Shown here: positions 12,701 to 24,282 of the stretch, one piece after another
Position numbering within the stretch: the first letter of the stretch is position 1
Layout of the letters: every line of letters starts with the position of its first letter
Assembly (NCBI GenBank): GCA_018340805.1
Contig: JACMZG010001913.1
Location: 25,540,901-25,604,900 of the forward strand
From: Microvelia longipes
Taxonomy: Eukaryota > Arthropoda > Insecta > Hemiptera > Veliidae
Length of the DNA: 64,000 nucleotides
Direction: 5' to 3'
Notes under the pieces: model-generated
What the model saw: the letters and a program-made list of their open reading frames with translations, nothing else
Told to the model about the DNA's origin: nothing
Databases searched by the model: none
Translations under genes and position numbers: made by a program

Positions 12701-14382
12701 AGGTAAGTAAAAAAATCTATCTCTTGATAAAATTATATTTCGTGGACGGTTGATAAGTATATTGGACAAAATCCAAAATCGATATTTCTACTGATTTTTT
12801 TTTGTTTTGGGTGTTTGTAAGACTTCCTGAGTAGTTTTCACCAAGTTATCTGGCTGGATGTGTGTGTCTGTTATCGTCGTAGCTCCCAGTGTATTTAATT
12901 GTGTGTTATTTAATTGTATTTTTATATAATTATGATTTGCGCTTATAGTCTTGTTTCATGTGAATAAAATATGGATTTTTAATCCATACTTTATTTTATG
13001 GATTTATTTTAATCTATGTTTTTAACATGATGCACAGTTAAGTCAATATAATCTCCTGAATTATTAAGACTTATTTCATTTTTAAAAATTAAACGTATAA
13101 ATTTGAATTAAATTATTAAATGAATTTTCAATATAAAATGTTAAAATCAAGTTTATTACTTTTCTTTATTTATTTCTTTGATAACAGAATGAACCAGCAA
13201 TTTGAAAGATAATTTAATAAATATTTGAAATTCATAATTATTATGAAATGAATTTTGAAGGGATTTGAAAAGAGGGATTTCAATCATTTTAAAAAATTAA
13301 AAAGATTGATAATTTAAAGGTCAGGCACAAGGAATTATGTACATGTTAAAAGCATGGCAAATTATGGACAGCTAATGAGAAATATGTAAACCTGCTTTAC
13401 AGGTAACTAGTGATGATTTACCATAGAAGTTTCTTTTCATGTATTTGGCAGGAAAGTTTAAATGCTTATAAATTTGGCTGGGGATATTTGTTTTTTGTCA
13501 TATCTTTATGAATGGATCGTTTCACAATAGACAAATCAAGGAGAAAATAGGATGGTTTGTACCAAAATCTAATGAAATCATAAATCATCAAAAGCTTGAT
13601 GCTGAAAAACTAATTAAATTTCACTTGCTGTTGCTTTATCCGATTAAACAAGACAAAGGTAGGCATGGATATTTGTCAATCAAATTTGCTGATAATGATA
13701 AAGGTAAAAATTAATGATAATGAAACTTGATAACAAACGAGAAATGGAAATATTATTGTTGCTTACCAGATAGAAAATATTTGTGTTGGTTCTTGAAAGG
13801 CTCTCAGTCCTTTTTCACTCAGCTTTGCATTAATTGATTTTGCCTTTCCCTTCATTAAATTTTCTCTCTCCTTGAGTTCTACCGTATTATCTTAAATTTA
13901 ATATTAATCCTGAAAAAAAATTAAATTTAATAGTCAATAATTCTATCCGTGATATAATAAACATGTTGGATTGCTACGCTCATCCTAAACGGCCACCCAT
14001 TCGGGTTCTAATCTCGCTCTATGCTGTTTAACATAAGTGATCAAAAATAAATCATTGAAATGTATATTAGAATTAAAAAAAGAACTGTTATTTTATTTAT
14101 AAAAAAACAGGCAGAACCCAAAATACAAAGTTTACGCAAAAGAAAAATAATTTGAACAATAATTTATAATTTATGTCTTACAAACATCTAAGTTACATAA
14201 AGTTTACAGTTTAGAAGCAACAATTAATAAAGTGTTATATAAACTATATAATAAAAATAATAACAAAGTACTGTTACATACAATCAACAAATAATAATGT
14301 TTTGATCTTAAAATTTTGATATTAAAGATAATGAGTTGAAACATTATCTTTGGATACTGTTTACTGTTGCAAATTTGATTTG
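9760..14382. other. Gene-free stretch with repeat fragments
   Basis: Part of the hAT-like MITE 3' half recurs at about 10035-10150 (GTGTAATTTTGTGCTG ... GGGCCTCTCTAGTAA). A GC-richer block at 11290-11600 has overlapping frames on both strands with no recognisable protein. It includes a local inverted repeat around the CCAAGGAGTATACACACTCC segment (11518-11540). The CAGCGC...CGCGTAGCAGCC motif near 11836 recurs near 31806, so both are likely repeat pieces. Nothing else is supported. Confidence 0.45.
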
Positions 14383-14448
14383 ATTTGATTTAGCTCGATT
14401 ATATTGGATTATACGTGTGTAATCCAATATAATCGAGCTAAATCAAAT
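14383..14448. repeat. Perfect 29-bp inverted repeat
   Basis: The left arm, 14383-14411, starts ATTTGATTTAGCTCGATTAT. An 8-nt loop TACGTGTG separates it from an exactly complementary right arm at 14420-14448. Perfect arms of this length suggest a recent foldback or snap-back duplication. Confidence 0.9.
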
Positions 14449-14559
14449 TGTCCAAAACATTTTCAGCATTATATAAATTTCTGCTGGTGCATTATTGCCG
14501 GTTAAGGAAGTTATAAAAAATATATTCCAGATAGCACAACTAGATCTAATAATTTATTT

Positions 14560-14862
14560 TTGTATCAAGTTCCAACTCTAGTCTATACGTACTGGGAGCT
14601 TCGATGATGACACGCACATACATACCCACATATGCAGACAAACGACTTGGAACTACTTAGGAGTTCTTTAAAATATCTAGATCGGATAATTCAGGTTTAA
14701 TTCCGGTTTTAGATTTTTTTTCCAAACACACTACTTTTCCTATACCTATACCTATTCCTACCTATGCCTTTCCTATACCTCTACCTATACTTTTACCTTT
14801 TCCTATACCTTTTCCTATACCTTTTCTTATACCTATGGTATAAATTTAAGTAGACCAGGTTT
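14560..14862 (+). repeat. Interspersed family B copy, with CCTATA expansion
   Basis: This carries family B landmarks: GGGAGCTTCGATGATGACAC, an ACATATGCAGACAAACGACT-like segment, CGGATAATTC, then ACACACTACTTTTCCTATACC and finally GGTATAAAT. Between the last two, the CCTATA motif has expanded into an irregular array at about 14737-14838. Related copies lie near 27.0, 30.3, 37.5, 38.6 and 49.3-49.5 kb. Confidence 0.65.
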
Positions 14863-16180
14863 ATAATACTCTTTGTATTATATATAGGGTAACTGTAAAT
14901 GGAACTGGATATAAAGGCAACCTTTTGTGATTGTCAATAAAGAATGAAGGGATACTACCAGGAACCATACCAAATTATTACTACCAATTATTATTACTAC
15001 CAAATTTAGTTATATTCCCGGAGAGACCAATATGAGTACCTTTTGCGGGGTACTCAGATGAAGTAGCTGATGTATTGGTTGTTTTTTTTTTATTATTATT
15101 CCTTAATAGATGGCATTTTGCCATGTATTAGCCAATTTATTACGCAAATTTTTGTTGATACAGTAACTTATGATGGAACCATTTTCTATTTCTCTGTCAA
15201 CTACTTTCTACCTCTGCTAGTAGCATCATTTTTAATTAGTTAAATATTCGCCTATATCGTATTCTTTCTCTATATACAAACTCTTTGATACATCTGTGTA
15301 CAAAATAATTACTTTGAACACAATAAGTAAATGATACAGTAAAAAAATAAGAGAGTAATAAAATTAAATGAGTTGTTAAAACACAACTTTCGCCTAATTA
15401 ACAAATTTAAATTCCTTGAAAATCTAGTATTTCTCATGTGCCAATATGAAAGAGAATGAAAATTGGAAATAACAGAAATACAACACTTTAAAACGTTTCA
15501 AGCAATAAAACAACACTGAGATATTCCCGGGGAAAAGCCTCCATTTTTCCCATTTATAATTCCCATAATTGAATTACAAATTTATTGTAAATTTGCCCTC
15601 TATTGTTTTAACAACCCTCTGTTATGGGATAGAACCCCCTCCATCATTCCCTCGTTTTAGTCAGTGTAGACAACAATGTCATATAATTCCACTTAATTCT
15701 ATCAGTTATACCACCCGTATTTATCCTCACTCTACAAATTTAATAACTTTGAATATTTTAATATTTTCAAATACTGAAAACATTAATTTGAAACGAACAA
15801 ATTAACATAAATATTAATAAAAGACAGAAAAAATAAATATATACTGAAAAAGATGGTTTATAAGGTGTTTATTTGGGTTATAAGGTCATTATTCAAAAAC
15901 ATCTTTTATAAAGGGGATGACGATTTGCCATATAACAAATTGACCCCGTTGAGGATTAAAAAAATAAAGAAGAACTCATCCAAAAACTTCAAACGCTTGG
16001 TACAAACTGCGCATGCTTGCAATAATTACATTATTGCACTACATGTTATTAACACTGTGCAGATCTCAAATTTTTATGCAAATTTACCTTTCGGCAAAGG
16101 TTTTCTAGAGTAGGTTTCCCTATAACACCTGTATAAATAAGTCTATTAACTGACTTATTTTATTTTTATTATTTTTTTTT
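14863..16180. other. AT-rich DNA, no gene seen
   Basis: The open frames at 15569-15805 and 15853-16113 have no recognisable family or splice context. I treat them as chance frames. Confidence 0.45.
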
Positions 16181-16184
16181 TACG

Positions 16185-16675
16185 CTTTAACCCGTAGGGT
16201 CATTTAGCGTTTTCCCCTCACTCAAATCTCACTCAACATTAACCCCTGAGTTTGTACACATCCAATCATCTAGGAAGCGAAGCATGCCCTCCACATGGTA
16301 GCACGTGTAACCTGTTCACAGTGTGTCCAGTTCATCCAGCCCAACCAGACTCTATCCAAACTCACTGCTCTGGCTAGTATCTGCGACTAGTTCACAGTGT
16401 GCCTAGTTCATTTAGACCAGCTAGACTCTGGCTAGGCTCACCGCTCTGGCTAGCGCCGACTACTAGTTCACTCTATGCTTGTTTCATCTAGTCTTACTAG
16501 CTCCTCTGATCACATTAGTCTCACTTGACCTCGTCCTTCCAGTCTCACCAATCTCATCAGTTCCACTAGCATCACCAGACTCTAGCTAGGCTCACCGCTC
16601 TGGCCAGTCCAGCGCCACCCGACATAGAACTCTAGCACCCAGATGTCAGCGTGTACTGACTTATTAAAAAGCAGT
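16185..16675. repeat. GC-richer block with internal repeats
   Basis: A roughly 490-bp island beginning near ACCCGTAGGGTCATTTAGCG. Inside, a module close to CTGGCTAGGCTCACCGCTCT recurs three times (about 16345, 16430, 16572), and TAGTTCACAGTGTG appears twice. Frames are interrupted, so it is not an evident CDS. It resembles a decayed retroelement 3' region or satellite fragment. Confidence 0.45.
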
Positions 16676-17223
16676 TTTTCATCAACAATACTATAATTGT
16701 GTGATTTTTACTTATTGTATTTACTATCAAAAAGTAACATCAATTGTTTTAAGTTTAGTCCGAATCTCGATTTTAAGGAGAGAATTCTCCTTCCAATTTC
16801 ATTGAACTAAAAAAATTAAATATTTATAAAACTATAAATTAAATAGCTGCATAAACGAAAATGGTGGGTGCAACGTTTAAATTAGCAAAAAAATGTGGCA
16901 TGGAGTACAATAAAACCTTTTCCCATTGCTTCGCTGATCCTCACCACTTTTCGCTTCGCTCTTATATATCTATATAAAAATCTCTTATATTCATATATAT
17001 CTATGTATACCTATATTTATTCGTGATCACCTTTACTATAACCCTAAACGTCGGAAAATAACATTTACGAAATCTTTTTTTTTGTTATGGTACGGATCTC
17101 TTAGACGATTTTTTGACTCCTCCTAACTTCGAATCCCACCATTCTATCTATCCTATATTATCGTTTTAACGAATTTATCCGAATTTTATCCACTCCCGGA
17201 CGATAGAGTAGATCCAAAATTCG

Positions 17224-17224
17224 T

Positions 17225-17302
<78 letters not shown>

Positions 17303-17334
17303 GTTGTGTGTGTGTATGTATGTATGTATATATG
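17224..17334. repeat. (AT)n / (GTAT)n microsatellite
   Basis: AT repeat followed by GTATGTATGT and GT-rich sequence. It directly adjoins the block at 17335-17520, which recurs inverted next to another (AT)n at 20.86-21.23 kb. Confidence 0.9.
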
Positions 17335-17525
17335 TGTTTCGAGTAGATTTGTGTGAACTCGCTATCTTTCGAACGGATTATAATTTTTCATCAAACTTGG
17401 TGCAAAAATAACCTTGTATTGACCCTTATTTAAAACCAGGTTGCTGTGCCATCATTAACCCGGTTTGCTGAGTCAAAATGTTTTTTAAAAAATCGTTAAA
17501 ATTCAGGGTTAATATTTTTTACTAC
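17335..17525 (-). repeat. Arm of dispersed inverted repeat (microsatellite-linked family)
   Basis: The text CTATCTTTCGAACGGATTAT ... AACCCGGTTTGCTGAGTCA is the reverse complement of 20870-21025, which reads TGACTCAGCAAACCGGGTTA ... CCGTTCGAAAGATAG. Both arms adjoin an (AT)n tract on their outer side. A same-direction relative occurs at 28915-28995, again next to (AT)n, and a partial one at 35590-35670. Confidence 0.75.
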
Positions 17526-18425
17526 AAAAAAAATAGTCTTAAAAAAATTGACTTTGGGTCTTATCCAAAGTTGATACGACCAATTTAAGAGACTAAAAAG
17601 TCGAAAAAGAGGGCAAATAATGCTGTGCTGTGTGGTGTATTATCTATGAAATAAATTTAAATAGCAAGTTGTGATGCTACTGCTCCGTTATTAAGTAAAT
17701 ATATACTGAAATATTAAGCAAAAATTGGATTGATAAGCTAGAAAACACGCATTTCAAATAAAATTCGTCCGGCTTGCGGACCTCCGCGCCAGATTGTTTA
17801 AAAGTCACTAAAAGGAATAAACTATATAAAATAAACATTTAATTAATCTAGTTAAAAGAAAACTGTATCTAAAATTTAATTAAATATACTTTAGTTTATA
17901 TCAATAAAATTGAACACTTTGGTAAATTCAATTTTCTATACATTCAATAATAAAAGCAACTGCATTAGGAGCGACCAATTAAAAACAAATAGCTTTAACT
18001 TAGAAAATAAAAATGTTTAGTAAACAATCTATTATTTTAAGCGAATTTCCATTGGTAAAATGTCGCTAATAGTGGAATAGGTTTTGTAACGACATTAACC
18101 CCGTCTGCTGATTTAAAACTTTCAAACAATCGGCAAAAATCAAAGTTATTACTTTTCGTCGCTAATAAGGTTTTACTTATGATGGGACGCTGAATCAAAT
18201 ATAACCGGTCCGAAGTCAATATGACTACATTAATGATCAAAAAGTCGAAAAACTATAATAAATTACCGGAAACCAAATTTACGGTCGTTTAAAATTAAAT
18301 TTCGATTAAGGTGTGATTTTTTTTGTATTCTTGGGCGCGGAATCGAATAAAACCATTCCAAAGGCGACAGCGTGTTTACAAAATTTATGTATAAATACAT
18401 ATTCAAACAAGCAATAAATAAATAA
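17526..18425. other. Non-coding DNA with family A fragments
   Basis: Pieces of family A occur around 18060-18370, for example GCGGAATCGAATAAAACC at about 18339. A TGCGGACCTCCGCGCCAGA motif near 17777 recurs at about 20295 and 20374. No gene was recognised. Confidence 0.5.
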
Positions 18426-18431
18426 ATATAT

Positions 18432-18486
<55 letters not shown>

Positions 18487-18575
18487 CTTTTGGAACGGAA
18501 TTTGGTTGTGGTCCGAAGTTAGACTCCCGCCATGTAACCTATTCCTTAAGTATATTTTTTGAAAAGAAATTACGC
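18426..18575. repeat. (AT)n with B-box-like 3' flank
   Basis: An AT microsatellite to 18485 is followed by GGTCCGAAGTTAGACTCCCG and then CCATGTAACCTATTCC. The same (AT)n plus flank layout occurs at 21049-21350 and 29115-29290, where the flank contains GGTTCGAATTCCGCC or GGTTCAAATCCCGCC, close to the tRNA B-box consensus. This looks like the 3' part of a repeat carrying an internal microsatellite. Confidence 0.6.
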
Positions 18576-19141
18576 TAAGAACAGTTTCCATGATTTTACG
18601 CTCGAATAAAGTTAAATGTCCCACTTTATTGCACCTCTTAAGTATTAAAAGCCAAAGGATTAGCCGAGATGGAAGGTTATTGGATTATCATCTTATTCAG
18701 TGAAGAATAAAACGCAATTCTATTATATTTATTAAATATTCAACAAGGTTAGACAATTTTTAGTTGTTCGCTTTTGAGGAAATTTCTTCTTCCTTAAAAA
18801 CATAGAAAACAAGCTTACTATGGGATCTGAGGTTTTCCTAACAATTGAATATTCTAAATCCTATTTTAAAGACAACTTTATAAGGTGATAACGATAAATA
18901 TAATGCTTTTATTTTTTCATTTTCTATTTTCTTCTAGAAAAACAGTTCTTTCGAAAAATAACTTTAAGGATAGATCAAAATAATCTAATTGTTTAGGTAA
19001 TAATTGTTTTTGTTACGTAAAACAAAAACAAAAGTTGTTCTGCATCTTAGCCGCCACATGGTTGTTGCACTTTATCAGTTCTTCATATTACAGATTTCTA
19101 TATGTGGTATACTACCACGATATAAGCGAATTTATTAGTAA

Positions 19142-19335
19142 TTTTTTTTTTTTTTTTTTTTTTTTTTTTGTAAAAACTTTATTGATTAAAAGTAAAATAC
19201 AATTCAAATAAAAACTACAAAAAAAATTGAATATAGCAATTTGTAAAAGTAAAAGCTACCTCTCACTGGAGGCAAAGCCTGAGTTGTGAGAGGGAGTCCT
19301 TTCAAGTTATTTTAAGAGTTTAAAGCTTTGAAAAA
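19142..19335 (-). mobile_element. Probable retroposon 3' end, minus strand
   Basis: A run of 28 T on the plus strand (19142-19169) is preceded, in minus-strand sense, by an AATAAAG signal. Further upstream on that strand is CAGGCTTTGCCTCCAGTGAG. This is the layout of a poly(A)-tailed LINE or SINE inserted on the minus strand. No coding part remains recognisable. Confidence 0.55.
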
Positions 19336-19755
19336 TATACTGTGGTAAGCTGATATAGATAAACATATGTAGGATGATAAATAGTATAGTAAATAAACAA
19401 AATATGAAAAAAAAATAGATTAGAGTGTAATGCAAAAACTAATTATTAATGATTAGTAAGGTTTAGTCTGATTGTAAAAAACAAATAAAAATAAAACGTA
19501 AATAAATTACGTGATTGTTTTCATTATGCCAATCAAAGACATAATGTTTTGTTTGACATATATATGTTAATCGATAAAATCACTGATAATCACTGATAAC
19601 TCACACCACGGCTCTTATGCCGTGGTGCGGGTTAATTAAAATAGAAAATCTTGATTTGGTTTTATTTTATAAAATATTTAAGTTGGCAGAACTGTTAATT
19701 TATGAAATTATTCAGCAACCAGCTGTTTTTACATATTTCTTTTATAAGAAAAATT
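19336..19755. other. AT-rich DNA with a small hairpin
   Basis: No gene was seen. A hairpin at about 19603-19630 pairs CACCACGGC with GCCGTGGTG around TCTTAT. Confidence 0.5.
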
Positions 19756-19756
19756 T

Positions 19757-20405
19757 GCGCGGTGGTCCGCATGTCGGGGCGAATTTCCTTTGATGCGTGT
19801 TTTCCGTGCTATTTATATAAGTTTACAACTACTAAATAATAATTCCGGCGCGTCCGTGTCGGGCGAACGCGAATGGCGCGGTTTCTGTTCGTGCTAAACA
19901 ACCCATTTCTTGCTTATGCAAGACCTTATGCCCATTGCGTGTTCCGGTTCATGCTTTAGAACCTAAGCAGTTCTACTCAGTTGTTTCAAAGGAAATGCGC
20001 GAATCATCTAGTTGTGTACAAAACTGCCTCTAAAATATAGAAGTACGCACTATTATTTGCACTAGTTAAAGCATAGTTACTTATCTTTAAGCTTTAGTCA
20101 GTTATCTTAAAGGTAGCGCATTCCTTTAAAATATACAGACAAAATGTTACGAGCAGTGCTAAACTGAGTAACTGCTTAGGTTCTAAAGCATGAACCGGAA
20201 CCACGCAATGGCATGTTCTTGCATCCAAGAAATGGGTTGTTTAGCACGGGGAACACGCATTCTAAATGAAATTCGCCGACAGCGGACCACCGCGCCGGAA
20301 TTATTTATTTAGTAGTTGTAAACTTATATAAAAAGCACGGAAACACGCATCAAAGGAAATTCGCCCGACATGCGGACCACCGCGCCAGAATTATTTTCTA
20401 TTTTG
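19757..20405. repeat. Foldback: two inverted arms of about 260 bp
   Basis: The left arm (about 19757-20020) contains GCGCGGTGGTCCGCATGTCG, then CAACCCATTTCTTG, then GGTTCATGCTTTAGAACCTA. The right arm (about 20145-20400) returns these inverted: TAGGTTCTAAAGCATGAACC, CAAGAAATGGGTTG, CATGCGGACCACCGCGCC. Part of the right arm is itself duplicated (GCGGACCACCGCGCC at about 20282 and 20375). No ORF is evident. Confidence 0.7.
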
Positions 20406-20454
20406 TTGTAAACTTATATTAAGTAAAAAAAAACGATAAAAAATTATCGACCCT

Positions 20455-20860
20455 TCCAGGATGTGAACCCAGGTACCATGAGTTTAAGGGTCGTATTGAC
20501 TCCGGACCACTGCCATTCAACTCAGAGGCCTAAAAAACATTAAAAACGACACCCTACTCGAAATTTAATTTTCAACAACCGTAATTTTGGTTTCTATAAT
20601 TTTGTGGTTTTTCGACTTTTTGGTAACTTAGAGTGGTCGTATCGACTTCGGACCCGGTTTCATTCGATTCAGCGCCCAAAATTACATAGAAAACGACACC
20701 CTACTCGAAATTTATTTTTTTATCGACCTAAATTTTGGTTTTCGGTAATTTACAATGGTTTTTCGATTTCTGGTCACTTAAAGTGGTCGTATCGACTTCG
20801 GACCGTTTCATTCGATTCAGCGTCTCAAGAAACATAAATATTGACCTTTTTCGCGGCAAA
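20455..20860. repeat. Interspersed family A, two tandem modules
   Basis: The module GAGTGGTCGTATCGACTTCG, continuing into GGTTTCATTCGATTCAGCG and CCCTACTCGAAATTTA, occurs about twice here. Single copies lie near 33.9, 35.5 and 45.5 kb. The segment CCTGGGTTCACATCCTGG (minus strand, about 20457-20474) is B-box-like. The frame at 20604-20837 is only a shadow of this repeat. Confidence 0.6.
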
Positions 20861-21355
<495 letters not shown>

Positions 21356-22750
21356 ACTAATATTATCCAGACAAGTATTTAATAATATTATTACGAATTC
21401 TTACATTTAAATTTTACAGATAGAAAACGTAATAATGATAAAAGGGGACCAATTTTTTGTATTATGAGTGGTAATTAAGCTAATAAAAACCAAGTTAAAA
21501 AGAAATACATTTCTTCGGTCTTACAGACTAAGCAGATCCCTCCCCCCTCCTATGGGCGTCGTGAAAACCCAACAAAACTGCGAAAAGTTTTTCTTCTTTA
21601 GCGAAAAATTGTTATCAACCAATTGAATCCAAAATGTTAAACACCAAAAACATAAACACTTTTCAAATATAAATCATTCATTTAACGAAAATTTAAAATT
21701 TATCGAGACTAAACTGTTATCAAATTTACAAACTTAATATAATACGTTATACAAGACCTTCCCTGTTTTCTATTATTAGTTTATAATAAATTTATAGTTT
21801 GTAAATTTTCAAGTTAATAGTGAATTTCTTAGAAGAAATAATTCATCTCTAAAACTGTAGGAATTTCAAAGCCACAAACAAATGGCTCTCACCCTCTCTG
21901 TTCTTGTTTAATTCGATTTACAATCATTAATCTGCCTCTAATTTACGAGAAGCATTTAAACGAGAGAAATTTAAAGCCACCTTTCTCTTGATTTAGTTTA
22001 TTCCTAATACAATTTATTACTTCTTCTCAGTGAACCGAAACCTGATTCGTTCATTTTCAATTTACTCATGAATACTGATGTATACGAAAACAACAAAAGA
22101 TATAAAATTAAAAGAGTTTTACTAATTAGCGAATTTTTTATCAGAAAATGACGCTTATAATGTTGTTTGGATGACGGATAAGGAACGGGAGTTCGGGGGG
22201 TCGATTTAAATTATTTTTATCTTTACAAAACCGCCGAGCGGCCCAGGGCCCAAGACCTCTGTTTAAGTAATACTAAGGCCTTCGTCCTCTGTCCTATCAA
22301 TACAAATTGAACTATTGCTGACCATGAAATATTTGTTGTTCTTACGTAGTATAACATGCGTTCCGAATTAAAATCAAAGCGATCAATTCCCCGCGTTTTA
22401 TAACTTTTTCCTAATATAAAGTACTTTAATGTAGAAAACACTTGACCTAAAGACTGAGTTCTATTAAAATCTTGAATAATACAACACGTTAGTAGACATA
22501 CTTTTGGAAAGATTTACTTGTACTAGCTAAAAGTATTTATTATTAACCAATTAATTTTTTGTCCTGTATTCCACGCCAAGGAGTATCACCACTGGGTAAT
22601 TCATCCTATCAAGCCTGCCAAGTCATTTTAACCAGTATGAGCACTATGCCAAATACATTTATTGTAGACAGTAATCAATAAAGTTAAAAAAATGTCTGAA
22701 AAATATAAGTTAGTTGTTTGAGAATGAGCATAAATGGAGTCCATCGTAAA
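21356..22750. other. Non-coding DNA, no gene seen
   Basis: The 72-codon frame on the minus strand at 22223-22441 shows no known domain or splice context. Nothing else is supported. Confidence 0.5.
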
Positions 22751-22800
22751 CGAACGAAAGAATAAAAAGTCTCTCCACAGTTAAAGTTTTTATTCAAAGT

Positions 22801-22840
22801 AAAGCAGAGCGCTTTCGACCTAACAAGAGGTCATCATCAG
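22801..22840 (-). ncRNA. Hammerhead-ribozyme-like core
   Basis: Read on the minus strand: CTGATGA, then stem II TGACCTC TTGTT AGGTC, then GAAA, then GCGCTCTGC (a possible very short stem III, AGC/GCT) and TTT as a plausible cleavage triplet. Spacing of CUGAUGA, stem II and GAAA matches the hammerhead core. Stem I pairing is not convincing by eye, so activity is uncertain. The second copy (about 23218-23258, plus strand) has lost the C of CUGAUGA. A third at about 60155-60186 has lost the G of GAAA. Confidence 0.5.
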
Positions 22841-22904
22841 TGCCTATTAAACAAATAAGACAAAAAAATATGTTAAAACAAACTTATACATTAATTTGAA
22901 CGAA

Positions 22905-22970
22905 AGAGGGGAGCGAACGCCGCTTATCAATGCGCTACTACGGGCGCCGCACCCTGCATCGTTACAAGCC
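22905..22970 (-). other. Degenerate tRNA-like segment
   Basis: On the minus strand, GGCGCCCGTAGTAGCGCATT is A-box-like and GGCGTTCGCTCCCC is B-box-like, but the distance between them is too short for a full tRNA. Probably a tRNA-derived SINE head or a decayed tRNA, caught between the inverted retroelement ends. Confidence 0.3.
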
Positions 22971-23305
22971 TACTCAAACCATCTTGATTTTGTTTTATAT
23001 TTAAAACTACCTTTTTAACTCTTATCTCGGCTCAACGGTAATATTTCTTTTTATAAATTTTTAATTAATTTATTTATTTATATTTTATGTATTTTTTTTT
23101 ATTTATTTATATTTTATTTATCGCTCATTTCTGTAATTTATCTGTTTTCTTTGGTTAATTTTGTAATTTTATGTATAAGTTGTTTTGACATTTTTTTGTC
23201 TTATTTGTTTAATAGGCATGATGATGACCTCTTGTTAGGTCGAAAACGCTCTGCTTTAATTGAATAAAATCTTTAACTGTGGAGAGACTTTTTATTATTT
23301 CGTTC

Positions 23306-23892
23306 TATAAATTAGTTCTTTTTCAACCTTAAATCTGTGTATAAACTGTGCAAAACACAGACACGGAGACAGGCAACTTGGTAGAAACCACCAACTAAGT
23401 GTTTGTTAGAGTAAAAACTCCAACAAAGCATTATTAATGTTAAATCTCAGTTTCAGATTTTTTATGGTTAAGTTAGTACCAAAGAATTATATATATATAT
23501 ATTATACCTGTGTAAGAGATGTAAGTGTCTGAATGAGTATTTGTGGTATGTAAGCTCATTGTTTGTGCTTTTCCTATAAATCCACGGCTATTGGACAGGG
23601 AAAGTGAAAAAGAAAATGCCACAATACAAACCAGGTGTGGAAAACTCGAAAGCTGACCCTTCCTAGATATTTTGTTTATAATCCCCTTCAATAGGATTAT
23701 GTTCCAATTTCTCCGATATGAATTGAAATTCTAACCTTTGTTAACATAGTAAAAAAACAACCTCGAATGATGCTTTAATTGTAGCCTTAACAATACTCCC
23801 CCCCTCCCACTCGAATCTCAAATTCTAATCGGGCATAAGATGTACAAAGCATAAAGGTAGTTTTTTATGCGCTCATAATTGAAAAACAAAAA
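23306..23892. other. Non-coding DNA with possible decayed LINE sequence
   Basis: A short (AT)n lies at 23491-23508. The stretch just before 23893 may be further, decayed LINE sequence. No intact frame was recognised. Confidence 0.4.
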
Positions 23893-24282
23893 GTGATAAG
23901 TCACAAAGTATTCAATCAAAGTGATAATAATAATAATTTATTTATAACCATTATTCTCAACAGGCCTAATGTAGTGATTGTAGATAAAATAAAACAACAT
24001 GTCAAATTCATAGATGTCGTTGTTCCACTTACCCATAACCTTAATAAAACTACCCAAGAAAAAATATCTAAATACACAGATTTAGCCGCGGAAATCATTA
24101 GAATTTGGAAAATTAAATCAGCTACAGTCATTCACATAGTATTATCAGCAAATAGAATAAATCATAAAGATTTAAAATCAGCAATAGAAAAAATAGATAT
24201 ACCGGTTTCTCTCATTAAGCTCATCCAAAAATCAGTTATTCTAACCTGCTCAATAGTACGAAAGACCTTGAATATGACTTAA
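23893..24282 (+). pseudogene. LINE ORF2 C-terminal fragment
   Basis: This frame encodes the extreme C-terminal domain found in many arthropod non-LTR retrotransposon polyproteins. From about residue 25 it reads RPNVVIVDK, then FIDVVVPLTHNLNKT, EKISKYTDLAAEI, IWKI and IHIVLSANRI. It ends SLIKLIQKSVIL..CSIVRKTLN. The family consensus has the same order: D(R)PDI, IDV(A)(I/V)P, EK..KY.DL..EI, IPIV(V/I)(S/G)A, LIQKA.IL...IVRK.L. The reverse transcriptase and endonuclease parts are absent, and the first codon is GTG, so this is a 5'-truncated copy with no gene start. The frame itself is open to its stop at 24280. Confidence 0.75.

Larger units (their letters stand above)
22752..23305. mobile_element. 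Inverted pair of retroelement ends (Penelope-type) around a tRNA-like spacer
   Basis: Arms of about 135 bp (22752-22889 and 23172-23305) are inverted copies. They share TCTCCACAGTTAAAG, AAAGCAGAGCG, CGACCTAACAAGAGGTCATC and TTAAACAAATAAGACAAAAA. Each arm carries a hammerhead-ribozyme-like core, listed separately. Penelope-like retroelements are known to carry such ribozymes and to sit in inverted arrangements, so the assignment rests on that and on no coding sequence. The spacer holds a short tRNA-like segment. Confidence 0.55.

Noticed and set aside
20604..20837. 77-codon ORF with internal similarity
   Set aside because: It is created by two tandem copies of a non-coding interspersed repeat.
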